Shown piece after piece: positions 11,861 through 20,540 of a stretch of DNA of 64,000 bases. A model generated the notes under the pieces. The model searched no databases, was not told where the DNA came from, and saw only the letters and a program-made list of their open reading frames with translations. Where the stretch lies: NCBI RefSeq assembly GCF_902826655.1, contig NZ_CADEFR010000008.1, positions 1-64,000 of the forward strand, in the 5' to 3' direction. Position numbers and translations under genes: made by a program. The stretch is from an uncultured Methylibium sp. Its GTDB lineage: Bacteria > Pseudomonadota > Gammaproteobacteria > Burkholderiales > Burkholderiaceae_C. How positions within the stretch are numbered: the stretch's first letter is position 1; every line of letters starts with the position of its first letter.

Positions 11861-14800
11861 ATGAGCCCTGCTCGATCCCCGAGTCCCACCCTGCTGGCGT
11901 CGACCCCGGTCGACGGTCGGGTCGCGTGGACGTTCTTCGGCGGCGGCGCGGTGCTGGCCGTGATGTTCGCGCTGTCGGCGCTGCTGCTGCCCGGGCCGCT
12001 GCCTCCGGTGCGGCGCGTCGTCATCGCGCTGTCCTGCCTGGCCCTGTGCGGCCTGTTCCTGCTGGGGCGCTGGCTGGTCGCGCGCCGGCCGATCGGCGGC
12101 GTCGCGCTCGGCATCAGCTACGGCGGCGTGGCCGTCGCGACGCTGACCGCGGTCCTGATGGACACCCCGGCCGGCGCCTTGCCGCTGGCGCTGCTGGGCT
12201 ACTTCGTGCTGATGGCCGCGGTGTTCTGCGGCACGCGTGCCGCCGTCGTGCTGGCGGCGGCGTGCGCGGTGGCGGTGCTGGGGCGCCACGCGCTGGCGCC
12301 GTCGTCCCAGTGGGTCGGCACCGTGCTCGACCTGCTGCTGCTCGCGTCGGGCCTGCTGGTCGGCGTCGCCACCGGCCGCGCGCTGGCGCACACCGTCGAC
12401 TTGCTGGGCGAGCGCGAGCGCCGCTTCAGCCGCCTCCTCGGCATCGCCGTCGACTGGTACTGGGAGCAGGACGCCGAGCTGCGCTTCACCGTCATCTCCG
12501 ACTCCGTCGTCGACGACACCGGCGTGCCGGCCCACGAGCACCTGGGCCGCACCCGCTGGGAGATCCCCGAGCTGGAGCTGACGCCCGCGCAATGGGCCGC
12601 GCACCGCGCCGACCTCGACGCCCGCCGGCCCTTCCGCGACCTCGTGATGCGCCGGCCCGATGTCGGCGGCCAGCCGCGCTACATCAGCGTCAGCGGCGAG
12701 CCGGTGTTCGACGCCGCCGGCAGCTTCTGCGGCTACTGGGGCGTCGGTCGCACCATCACCGCCGACGTGCTGGCGCAGCGCGCGCTGCGCGCCAGCGAGG
12801 AGCGCTACCGCGAGCTGTTCGCGCGCTCGCCGACGCCCAAGCTCATCCACCGCGGCGGCTGCGTCGTCGATGCCAACGAGGCGGCGGCCGAGCTGTTCGG
12901 CTATGCCGACGTGGCCGCGATGCGCGGCGTCGACATCGTCTGGCACTACGACGACGGCGCCGACCAGGTCGCGCGCGTGCGGGCGCGCATCGCCGAGGTC
13001 GAGTCCATGCCGGTCGGCCAGCGCCTGCCGCTGAAGGAGTTCAACCTGCGCCGCCTCGACGGCCGCCGCGCGCACGCGCAGGTCACCGGCCTGCGCATCC
13101 ACCTCGACGACGGCCCGGCCACCGTGTCGATCTATGTCGACCTGACGGCGCGCAAGGCCGCCGAGCAGGCGCTCGGCCACAGCCAGACCCTGCTGGCGCG
13201 GCTGTTCGACACCACGCCGGACACCGTGTCGCTGACCGAGCTGCGCACCGGCCGCTACCTGATGCTCAACGAGCACTTCACGCAGGTGCTGGGCTGGACG
13301 CCCGAGGACGCGATCGGCCGCACCGCCACCGAGCTCGGCATCTGGCGCCACGCCGCCGACCGCGAGCGCCTGCTGCGCCTGATCGACGAGCAGGGCACCG
13401 CCCGCGACCTGTCGGCGATGTTCTCGCACAAGTCGGGCGCCCCGGTGCCGCTGCGCGTGTCGGCGGCCAGCTTCAGCGCCGACGGCGTCGACTACCTGGT
13501 GGTCGTCGGCCGCGATGTCGCGGCGGCCGAGCAGGAGCGGATGGAGCGCGAGGCCATCCTGCAGCATGCCTCGGTCGGCATCGCCTTCACGCGCGACCGC
13601 CGCTTCGTGCACGCCAATCCGCGCTTCGAGCAGATGTTCGGCTGGCCGCCGGGCGGGCTGGCCGGCCAGCAGGGCATCGTCGTGTGGCCGGGCGAGCGCG
13701 ACTACCACGAGGTCAGCGCCACCGCCGGGCCGCTGCTGGCGGCCGGCAAGCGCTTCGAGGTCGAGCGTGTGATGAAGCGCCTCGACGGCAGCCTGTTCTG
13801 GGCGCGGCTGCAGGCGCAGGTGGTCGACCCGGGCGACCCCAGCCGCGGCGGCACGATCTGGATCGCCGACGACGTGACCGAGCGCCGCCAGGTCGACCAG
13901 GCGCTGTCGGCGGCGCGCGATGCGGCCGAGGCCGCGAGCCGCGCCAAGAGCGCCTTCCTCGCCAACACCAGCCACGAGATCCGCACGCCGCTGAACGGCC
14001 TGCTCGGCCTGGCGCGGCTGCTGCAGCAGCCCGACCTCGCGCCGGCGCGGCGCCAGCAGTACCTGGCGCAGATCCTCGACAGCGCGCAGAACCTGTCGAA
14101 CATCATCTCCGACATCCTCGACCTGTCCAAGATCGAGGCCGGCAAGCTGAGCCTCGAGTCGCTGCCCTTCGCGGTGCGCGAGCTGCTCAACGCCACCGCG
14201 CGCGGCTACGAGGCGCTGGCCGAGGAACGCGGCCTCACGCTGTCGTGGCTGATCGCGCCCGACGTGCCGCCCACCGTCAGCGGCGACCCGGTGCGCGTGC
14301 GGCAGATCCTCGGCAACTTCCTCAGCAACGCGATCAAGTTCACCGACCGCGGCGGCGTGCGCGTCGAGCTGGCCTGCGTGCGCGGCGACCGCCTGCGCTT
14401 CACGGTGGCCGACACCGGCCCGGGCATCGATGCCGAGACGCGCGCGCGCCTGTTCCGTCCCTTCACCCAGGCCGACCAGTCCATCACGCGGCGCTACGGC
14501 GGCACCGGCCTGGGCCTGTCGATCTGCCGCGAGCTCGCCACGCTGATGGGCGGCAAGGTCGGCGTCGACAGCGATCCCGGCCAGGGCAGCCGCTTCTGGG
14601 CCGAGCTGCCGCTGCCGCCGGCCGAGGCCGTCGCGGTGACGACCGGCGACACCCGCAGCCCGGCCGAGCGCCTGGCCGGCGCGCGCGTGCTGGTGGTCGA
14701 GGACAACGCGGTCAACATGCTGATCGTCCGGGCGATGCTCGAGGGCTGGGCGGTGCAGGTCAGCGAAGCCGGCGACGGCCAGCAGGCCCTCGATGCAGTG

Positions 14801-15070
14801 ACGGCGGCCGAGCAGGCCGGCACGCGCTTCGATGCCGTGCTGATGGACGTGCAGATGCCGGTGATGAGCGGCCACGAGGCGGCGCGCCGGCTGCGCGAGC
14901 GCCACGACCCGCGCACGCTGCCCATCATCGCGCTGACCGCGGCGGCGCTGGTGTCCGAGCGCGACCAGGCGCTGGCCGCCGGCATGGATGCCTTCCTCAC
15001 CAAGCCGATCGACGCCGAGCAGCTGCTGCGCGCGCTGGTGCGCGCGATCGACGCCCGCCAGGCCGCCTGA
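11861..15070 (+). CDS. Hybrid sensor histidine kinase, multi-PAS, with receiver domain
   Basis: 1069 residues. Five or six membrane helices (about 20-180) form a MASE-like sensor. Four PAS-like domains follow (about 190-310, 315-430, 440-560, 565-685). A HisKA domain has His705 in NTSHEIRTPLNG, the HATPase has NFLSNAIKFTD and GGTGLGLSI, and the receiver has Asp996 in VLMDVQMP and a late TKP lysine. The layout is that of BarA/RpfC-like hybrid kinases. Phosphate would pass from His705 to Asp996 and then to an Hpt protein not encoded nearby. No cognate regulator is adjacent, so it is an orphan here. The signal is unknown. Confidence 0.93.
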   Translation: MSPARSPSPTLLASTPVDGRVAWTFFGGGAVLAVMFALSALLLPGPLPPVRRVVIALSCLALCGLFLLGRWLVARRPIGGVALGISYGGVAVATLTAVLMDTPAGALPLALLGYFVLMAAVFCGTRAAVVLAAACAVAVLGRHALAPSSQWVGTVLDLLLLASGLLVGVATGRALAHTVDLLGERERRFSRLLGIAVDWYWEQDAELRFTVISDSVVDDTGVPAHEHLGRTRWEIPELELTPAQWAAHRADLDARRPFRDLVMRRPDVGGQPRYISVSGEPVFDAAGSFCGYWGVGRTITADVLAQRALRASEERYRELFARSPTPKLIHRGGCVVDANEAAAELFGYADVAAMRGVDIVWHYDDGADQVARVRARIAEVESMPVGQRLPLKEFNLRRLDGRRAHAQVTGLRIHLDDGPATVSIYVDLTARKAAEQALGHSQTLLARLFDTTPDTVSLTELRTGRYLMLNEHFTQVLGWTPEDAIGRTATELGIWRHAADRERLLRLIDEQGTARDLSAMFSHKSGAPVPLRVSAASFSADGVDYLVVVGRDVAAAEQERMEREAILQHASVGIAFTRDRRFVHANPRFEQMFGWPPGGLAGQQGIVVWPGERDYHEVSATAGPLLAAGKRFEVERVMKRLDGSLFWARLQAQVVDPGDPSRGGTIWIADDVTERRQVDQALSAARDAAEAASRAKSAFLANTSHEIRTPLNGLLGLARLLQQPDLAPARRQQYLAQILDSAQNLSNIISDILDLSKIEAGKLSLESLPFAVRELLNATARGYEALAEERGLTLSWLIAPDVPPTVSGDPVRVRQILGNFLSNAIKFTDRGGVRVELACVRGDRLRFTVADTGPGIDAETRARLFRPFTQADQSITRRYGGTGLGLSICRELATLMGGKVGVDSDPGQGSRFWAELPLPPAEAVAVTTGDTRSPAERLAGARVLVVEDNAVNMLIVRAMLEGWAVQVSEAGDGQQALDAVTAAEQAGTRFDAVLMDVQMPVMSGHEAARRLRERHDPRTLPIIALTAAALVSERDQALAAGMDAFLTKPIDAEQLLRALVRAIDARQAA

Positions 15071-15074
15071 ACGT

Positions 15075-15103
15075 GGGAGGCGCGCCGCGCCTCCCGAGTT
15101 TGT
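15075..15103 (+). terminator. Probable terminator after the hybrid kinase gene
   Basis: GGGAGGCGC (15075-15083), loop GCC, GCGCCTCCC (15087-15095): a perfect 9-bp stem followed by GAGTTTGT. The T-run is short, so termination may be partial. Confidence 0.5.
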
Positions 15104-15167
15104 CGATTGACGCTGCACGCCGGCGGCGCCAAGACTGGGGTCCCGCACGCTTCCTGCCGGAGCCCTC

Positions 15168-16001
15168 ATGGCCAAGCTCTTCTCCGTCGCCTCGTGGAAT
15201 GTCGAGCACTTCAAGGACGACCTCTCGCGCGTCGGTCGCGTCGTGCAGTTCGTGTCCGACCAGCGGCCCGACGTGTTCGGGCTGTACGAGGTCGAAGGCG
15301 CCGCGATCTTCGACGAGCTGGTCGCGCGCATGCCCGACTACAGCTTCCAGATCACCGAAGGCCTGCAGACGCAGGAGATCCTGATCGGCGTGCGCCGCAC
15401 GCTGACCGCCTTCATCACCCAGCGCACCGAATTCCGGTCCGGCACCACCCACATGCGGCCGGGCCAGCTGGTGACCGTGGTGAAGGGCGGCGTCAACTAC
15501 GCGCTGCTCTTCCTGCACCTGGCCAGCAGCACCGATCCGCGCGGCATGGGCCTGCGCGACGACATGCTCGAGCGCGCGCTCGAGTTCCGCCGCACGCTCG
15601 ACAAGGCCGAGGGCGGGCCGGGCCAGGCGCGCTACGTCTTCCTCGGCGACCTCAACACCATGGGCCTGAAGTACCCCTTCGACCGCTCGATCGACGCCGC
15701 CACCGAGCTGCGCAAGTGGGACCGCGAGGCCGCGCGCGTCAAGTTCGGCATGCGCCGCCTGGCCAAGACCCACGACGCGACCTGGTTCAACGGCAGCAAC
15801 TCCTCGCTGCCGCCGTCCAACCTGGACCATGTCTTCGCCAGCACCAACCTCACGTTCAAGACCTTCGTGCGTCCGGACGACGGGCAGCCTGCCGAAGTCG
15901 CGGTGCGTGGCTGGGTCGACGAGCCCACCGATGCGAAGAAGGATGCGTGGATCGGGCAGTTCTCCGATCACTCCTTGCTCTACTTCGAGGTGCACGGCTG
16001 A
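15168..16001 (+). CDS. Endonuclease/exonuclease/phosphatase (EEP) family protein
   Basis: 277 residues with all landmarks of the EEP fold: WNVEHF near the start (Asn), the metal-binding Glu in LYEVEG, the GDLN motif (about 160) and the final SDHSLL (Asp-His). Members cut phosphodiesters or phosphomonoesters using Mg2+. There is no signal peptide, so it acts in the cytoplasm. The substrate cannot be inferred. Its 3' end faces priA across a 191-base convergent gap that holds repeat copy A. Confidence 0.88.
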   Translation: MAKLFSVASWNVEHFKDDLSRVGRVVQFVSDQRPDVFGLYEVEGAAIFDELVARMPDYSFQITEGLQTQEILIGVRRTLTAFITQRTEFRSGTTHMRPGQLVTVVKGGVNYALLFLHLASSTDPRGMGLRDDMLERALEFRRTLDKAEGGPGQARYVFLGDLNTMGLKYPFDRSIDAATELRKWDREAARVKFGMRRLAKTHDATWFNGSNSSLPPSNLDHVFASTNLTFKTFVRPDDGQPAEVAVRGWVDEPTDAKKDAWIGQFSDHSLLYFEVHG

Positions 16002-16061
16002 TTCATTTGAGCGGGCAGCGACTTGGCTGTCGACGGCCGACAGAATCAGTCGCTGGTGAGC

Positions 16062-16161
16062 CGAGGGCGATGGGCGACCGGCGCAGTGAAGTAAAGGAGG
16101 AGACGCGAGCGTTCAGCAAGCGTCGGGGGACATGAACGGAGCCGGTCGCGCGTCGGCCTCG
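16062..16161 (+). repeat. Structured dispersed element, copy A
   Basis: Outer arms 16062-16082 and 16141-16161 pair over 21 positions with two mismatches and one G-U. Inside lie a 20-base conserved core (16083-16102, with GAAGTAAAGGAGGAG), a variable hairpin ACGC...GCGT (16103-16123) and a 17-base conserved core (16124-16140, GGGGGACATGAACGGA). The copies at 50457-50566 (minus) and 50615-50716 have the same plan. It sits between the convergent EEP and priA genes. The compensating base changes suggest it works as RNA; the function is unknown. Confidence 0.8.
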
Positions 16162-16192
16162 TTCCGCGCGAGGCGAGCATGACCAAACGAGT

Positions 16193-18313
16193 TCATATTG
16201 CCAACGGATCCACATCCACCGCCCAGCGCAACACGCCCTTGCTCTCGGGCCGGCGCTCCTGCAGCACCGCATGCCAGGCCGCCAGAAAGCGCTGCAGCGC
16301 CGGCCGCGAGGCGGACTCCAGCAGCATCTGCGCGCGCTCGACGTCGGCCACGCGCTGCACCGACAGCGGCACCGGCGGGTAGATCGTCACCTGTTCCTGC
16401 GCGGCCAGCGCTTGAGCCGCGTCGGCCACCGCCTGCAGCCAGGCCTGCGCCACCGGCTGGCTGCGTGCGTCGGCGCGCAGCAGCGCCAGGTGGGCGTGCG
16501 GCGGCAGGCCGGCGCTGCGGCGCTCGTCGATCTGAGTCTGCGCGAAGCTCACGTAGTCGTGCGCGCGCAGCGCCGCGTACAGCGCGTGCTGCGGGTGCCA
16601 GGTCTGCACCCACATCTCGGCGCCGGCTGCCTGCTGCGCGTCGCGCCCGGCCCGGCCCGCCGCCTGCATCAGCAGCGCGAACAGGCGCTCGGGGCCGCGG
16701 AAGTCGCTGCTGAAGAGTGCCGCGTCCGGGTTGATCGCCGCCACCAGCGTGACGCGCCGGAAGTCGTGGCCCTTGGCGATCATCTGCGTGCCGACCAGCA
16801 CGTCGACCTCGCCGGCGTGCATGCGCGCCAGCTCGGCCTCCAGCGCGCCGCTGCGCCGCGTGGTGTCGGCATCGATGCGCGCCACGCGCGCGCCGGGCAG
16901 CGCGCTCGCGAGCTGCTCCTCCAGCCGCTCGGTGCCGCGGCCCAGCGGCTGGATGTCGGGGTTGCCGCAGCTCGGGCAGGCGCGCGGCACGCGCTCGCTG
17001 AACCCGCAGTGGTGGCAGCGCAGCGTGCGGTCGACCTTGTGGAAGACGCGCCAGGCGCTGCAGTGCGGGCAGTCGCTCTTCCAGCTGCACTCGGTGCAAT
17101 GCAGCACCGGCGCGTAGCCGCGTCGGTTGAGGAAGACCAGGCTCTGCTCGCCGCGCGCCAGCCGCTGCTGCAGCGCCGCCAGCAGCGGTGCGGCGAGCGG
17201 GGTGACGCGCTGCTGCTCGCGCGGGATGCGGCTCATGTCGACGAGCCGCACCGCCGGCAGCGCGCCGCCGCCGATGCGCGCGTGCAGGCTCAGCCGCCGG
17301 TAGCGCCCGGCACCGCCGTCGGCCGCCGGCTGCGCGTTGTGCCAGGTCTCCAGCGAGGGCGTGGCCGACCCCAGCAGCACCGGCACGCCCTCGAGGCGGC
17401 CGCGCACCACCGCCAGGTCGCGCGCCGAGTAACGCGCGCCTTCCTGCTGCTTGTAGGACGGGTCGTGCTCCTCGTCGACGACGATCAGCCCGCAGCGCGG
17501 CAGCGGCGCGAACACCGCCATGCGCGTGCCCAGCACGAGGTCGGCCTCGCCCAGCAGCGCCAGCAGCCAGTGCTGCAGGCGCCGCGCCGGCGTCAGGCCG
17601 CTGTGCAGCGACACCACGCGGCGGCCCGGAAAGCGCTCGATGAAGCGCGCCTCGAGCTGCGGCGTGAGGTTGATCTCGGGCACCAGCACCAGCGCCTGCC
17701 GGCCGGCCGCGACGACGCGCTCGGCCTCGCGCAGGTAGACCTCGGTCTTGCCGCTGCCGGTGCTGCCGTGCAACAGGGTCACGCCCGGCTCGGCCTGGGT
17801 CGCCAGCGCCTGCAGCGCCGCGGCCTGCTCGGCGCTGGGTTCGGGCAGGGCCGGCGGCTCGCCGCCGGGCGTGACGAGCCGCGCCCGCAGCCGCGCCAGA
17901 CGCCGCGCCAGCTGCACGCCGCTCAGCTTGCGCAGCTCGGGCGGCAGCACCGCCAGCGCCAGTTCGCCGACGCTGCGCTGGTAGTAGCCGGCCGCAAAGG
18001 CCACCAGTTCGCACCACGCGGCGGGCAGCGGCGGCAGCGCGTCGAAGACGTCGATCAGCTCGCGCAGTGCCCCGGGCTCGGGCGCCGCGGCGTCGCTCGC
18101 GGCCGGCTGCGGCCACACCACGCCCAGCACCTCGCGCCGGCCCAGCGGCGCGCGCACCAGCGTTCCCGGCGCGAGCGGGCGCTTACCGAGGTAGTCCAGC
18201 GCGCCCTGCAATCCGCTGTGCTGGGGCGTCGCGACGGCGACCGCGACGCGCTGCAGCGGGCCGTCATCGGCCGCCGGCGGCGCGACGGGAAGGGGGGGAG
18301 TCGACTTGCCCAA
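16193..18313 (-). CDS. priA: Primosomal helicase PriA
   Basis: 706 residues. A 3'-to-5' DNA helicase that restarts stalled replication forks by loading DnaB. An N-terminal 3'-DNA-binding domain (about 20-120) precedes the helicase with Walker A HGSTGSGKTEVYL and Walker B VVDEEHDPSYK. The two-zinc cluster inserted in the helicase is complete: CTECSWKSDCPHC followed by CHHCGF and CPSCGN. The GTQMIAKGHDF helicase motif and the QAAGRAGR motif are also present. The gene lies downstream of hemE on the same strand, separated by 343 bases with DnaA-box-like words. Confidence 0.97.
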   Translation of the reverse strand: MGKSTPPLPVAPPAADDGPLQRVAVAVATPQHSGLQGALDYLGKRPLAPGTLVRAPLGRREVLGVVWPQPAASDAAAPEPGALRELIDVFDALPPLPAAWCELVAFAAGYYQRSVGELALAVLPPELRKLSGVQLARRLARLRARLVTPGGEPPALPEPSAEQAAALQALATQAEPGVTLLHGSTGSGKTEVYLREAERVVAAGRQALVLVPEINLTPQLEARFIERFPGRRVVSLHSGLTPARRLQHWLLALLGEADLVLGTRMAVFAPLPRCGLIVVDEEHDPSYKQQEGARYSARDLAVVRGRLEGVPVLLGSATPSLETWHNAQPAADGGAGRYRRLSLHARIGGGALPAVRLVDMSRIPREQQRVTPLAAPLLAALQQRLARGEQSLVFLNRRGYAPVLHCTECSWKSDCPHCSAWRVFHKVDRTLRCHHCGFSERVPRACPSCGNPDIQPLGRGTERLEEQLASALPGARVARIDADTTRRSGALEAELARMHAGEVDVLVGTQMIAKGHDFRRVTLVAAINPDAALFSSDFRGPERLFALLMQAAGRAGRDAQQAAGAEMWVQTWHPQHALYAALRAHDYVSFAQTQIDERRSAGLPPHAHLALLRADARSQPVAQAWLQAVADAAQALAAQEQVTIYPPVPLSVQRVADVERAQMLLESASRPALQRFLAAWHAVLQERRPESKGVLRWAVDVDPLAI

Positions 18314-18656
18314 GAAAGCTCAAGGCGACATCAAGGACCGGCCCCAAGTCCTTGATTCGAGGCTGTTTTCGAGGCTATCCACGGGCGGTGTGGACAACAT
18401 TGTGGGAAACCTGCGCAAACGGATGCCAAGTGCTTGATGCCGAAGGCCCTTCATCACGCTGAGGCATTTGAGGGCAGTCTGACAAGCGCATATGAATCAA
18501 CGACTTACGGATATGCATCGAGTTTGTGCTGCTGCGTCGCAGCAGCCTAGATGCCACCGTTCGTGAACCCTGCATTTGGGGATAAGTCAAGTCCCCAAGA
18601 CCTGCTTCACGGGTAAACCCGGCTTGTCGTGCAAGCTCGCCGAAAGCCAGTCCGGA
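18314..18656. other. priA-hemE gap with DnaA-box-like words and an AT-rich segment
   Basis: No gene was seen. Against the DnaA box TTATCCACA, the minus strand has TTGTCCACA (18389-18397) and TTATCCCCA (18577-18585), one mismatch each, and the plus strand has CTATCCACG (18375-18383), two mismatches. The segment around 18489-18525 is locally AT-rich for this genome. CAAGTCCTTGA near 18345 partly repeats the words around it. The gap could be a DnaA titration site, a regulatory region or a relic of an origin; no dnaA or parAB gene is nearby. Confidence 0.35.
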
Positions 18657-19766
18657 TCACCCCTGCGCCACCCGCTGCCGGCGCGACAACTCGTGCACCG
18701 CATCCACCAGCACGCTCACGTTGTCCGGCGGCGTGTGCTGGCTGATGCCGTGGCCCAGGTTGAAGACGTGGCCGGCGCCGGGCCGCAGCGCGCCGAAGCT
18801 TTCCAGCGTGCGCGCGACCTCGGCACGCACCTGCTCGGGCTCGGCGAACAGCACGTTGGGGTCGAGGTTGCCCTGGATCGCGACCTTGTTGCCGACGCGC
18901 GCCCGCGCGCTGCCCAGGTTGACCGTCCAGTCGATGCCCACCACGTCGCAGCCGGTCGCGGCGATCGCCTCGAGCCACAGGCCGCCGCCCTTGGTGAAGA
19001 CGATGTGCGGGATGCGGAAGCCTTCGTGCTCGCGCTTCAGCTGCCGCAGCACGCGCTCGGTGTAGGCCAGGCTGAAGCGCTGGAAGGCGCCGTCGGCCAG
19101 CACGCCGCCCCAGCTGTCGAAGACCATGACCGCCTGCGCGCCGGCCTCGATCTGCGCGTTGAGGTAGGCCGCCACCGCATCGGCGTTGACCTCCAGGATG
19201 CGGTGCATCAGGTCGGGCCGGCGGTACATCAGCGTCTTGACGAGGCGGTAGTCGTCGCTGCCGCCGCCTTCGACCATGTAGCAGGCCAGCGTCCACGGGC
19301 TGCCCGAAAAACCGATGAGCGGCACGCGCTGTTCGCGGCCCGAGCCCAGGGCGCGGCGGATCGACGCCACCGCGTCGAACACATAGCGCAGCTTGTCCAT
19401 GTCGGGCACCGCGAGCTTCGCGACGTCGGCCTCGTCCTTGATCGGGTGCGCGAACTTCGGGCCTTCGCCGGCGCCGAAGCTCAAGCCCAGGCCCATCGCG
19501 TCGGGCACGGTCAGGATGTCGCTGAACAGGATGGCGGCATCGAGCGCATAGCGGTCGAGCGGCTGGATCGTCACCTCGGTGGCGTACTCAGGGTTGGTCG
19601 CCAGGCCCATGAAGCTGTTGCCGGCCTTCATGCGCGTCGCCTTGTACTCGGGCAGGTAGCGGCCGGCCTGGCGCATCAGCCACACGGGCGTGCAGTCGGT
19701 CGGCAGGCGCAGGCAGGCGCGCAGGAAACGGTCGTTGGCCAGGGGCGGCAGGGCGGTGGACGTCAT
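18657..19766 (-). CDS. hemE: Uroporphyrinogen decarboxylase
   Basis: 369 residues, usual length. It removes four carboxyl groups from uroporphyrinogen III to give coproporphyrinogen III in heme synthesis. The N-terminal signature [15 protein letters not shown] (about 28-42) with its substrate-binding Arg is present, as are the [13 protein letters not shown] and [13 protein letters not shown] motifs. It diverges from creB with only 36 bases between starts, so their promoters must overlap. Confidence 0.97.
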   Translation of the reverse strand: MTSTALPPLANDRFLRACLRLPTDCTPVWLMRQAGRYLPEYKATRMKAGNSFMGLATNPEYATEVTIQPLDRYALDAAILFSDILTVPDAMGLGLSFGAGEGPKFAHPIKDEADVAKLAVPDMDKLRYVFDAVASIRRALGSGREQRVPLIGFSGSPWTLACYMVEGGGSDDYRLVKTLMYRRPDLMHRILEVNADAVAAYLNAQIEAGAQAVMVFDSWGGVLADGAFQRFSLAYTERVLRQLKREHEGFRIPHIVFTKGGGLWLEAIAATGCDVVGIDWTVNLGSARARVGNKVAIQGNLDPNVLFAEPEQVRAEVARTLESFGALRPGAGHVFNLGHGISQHTPPDNVSVLVDAVHELSRRQRVAQG

Positions 19767-19802
19767 CGGACGATTATCACGGCCCTATCATCCTTGCCCA
19801 GC

Positions 19803-20540
19803 ATGGCTCGCCCGCACATCCTGATCGTCGAGGACGAACCCGGCATCGCCGACACCCTGAGCTATGCGCTGCGCACCGAAGGCTTCGATCCGCTGTGCTG
19901 CGCCACCGGCGAGGCGGCGCTGCAGCAGGTGGCGCAGCAGCTGCCCGCGCTGGTGATCCTGGACGTGGGTCTGCCCGACATCAACGGCTTCGAGCTCTTC
20001 AAGCGCCTGCGCGAACGCGCCGACGTGCCCGTCGTCTTTCTCACCGCGCGCAGCGACGAGATCGACCGCGTGGTCGGCCTGGAGCTGGGCGCCGACGACT
20101 ACGTGGCCAAACCCTTCTCGCCGCGCGAGCTGGTGGCGCGCGTGCGCACGGTGCTGCGGCGCACGGCGCGCGGCGCGGCGGCGCCCGCTCCGGCAACACC
20201 GGCCGTGCCGGTGCCCGCACCCGCGGTGCTGCCCGTCGAGGTCGACGACGGCCGCCGCCGCATCCGCTACTACGGCCACGCGCTCGACCTGTCGCGCTAC
20301 GAGTACGGCCTGCTCAGGACCCTGGCCGCGCGCCCCGGCCATGTCTACAGCCGCGACGCGCTGCTGCGGCTGGTGTGGGACGACGCGACCGAGAGCTTCG
20401 ACCGCACGGTGGACGCGCACGTGAAGACGCTGCGCGCCAAGCTCAAGGCCGTGGCGCCGACGCTGGAGGCCATCGTCACCCACCGCGGCGCGGGCTATGC
20501 GCTGGCCGAGGACCTGCCTGCGACGCTGCCCGCTCAGTGA
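19803..20540 (+). CDS. creB: OmpR-family response regulator, CreB-like
   Basis: 245 residues. The receiver (1-120) has phospho-acceptor Asp54 in VILDVGLPD, and Lys103 in ADDYVAKPFSPREL. A Pro/Ala-rich linker (about 125-145) leads to a winged-helix DNA-binding domain that ends VKTLRAKLKA and THRGAGYAL. The overlap with a CreC-type kinase and the sequence pattern favour CreB. In enterobacteria CreBC responds to growth on minimal medium or cell-wall stress; whether that holds here is not known. Confidence 0.85.
   Translation: MARPHILIVEDEPGIADTLSYALRTEGFDPLCCATGEAALQQVAQQLPALVILDVGLPDINGFELFKRLRERADVPVVFLTARSDEIDRVVGLELGADDYVAKPFSPRELVARVRTVLRRTARGAAAPAPATPAVPVPAPAVLPVEVDDGRRRIRYYGHALDLSRYEYGLLRTLAARPGHVYSRDALLRLVWDDATESFDRTVDAHVKTLRAKLKAVAPTLEAIVTHRGAGYALAEDLPATLPAQ

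Noticed and set aside
16124-16170. AAAGGAGGAG followed by ACATGAACGG in the repeats read as a ribosome binding site and start of a small peptide
   Set aside because: The spacing is 29 bases or more across a hairpin, the three reading frames after ATG share no sequence beyond the core, and lengths differ. The pattern is better explained by RNA structure.
18314-18656. Chromosomal replication origin between priA and hemE
   Set aside because: Boxes are imperfect and few, and no dnaA, gidA or parAB gene is near. Kept only as a candidate site of interest.
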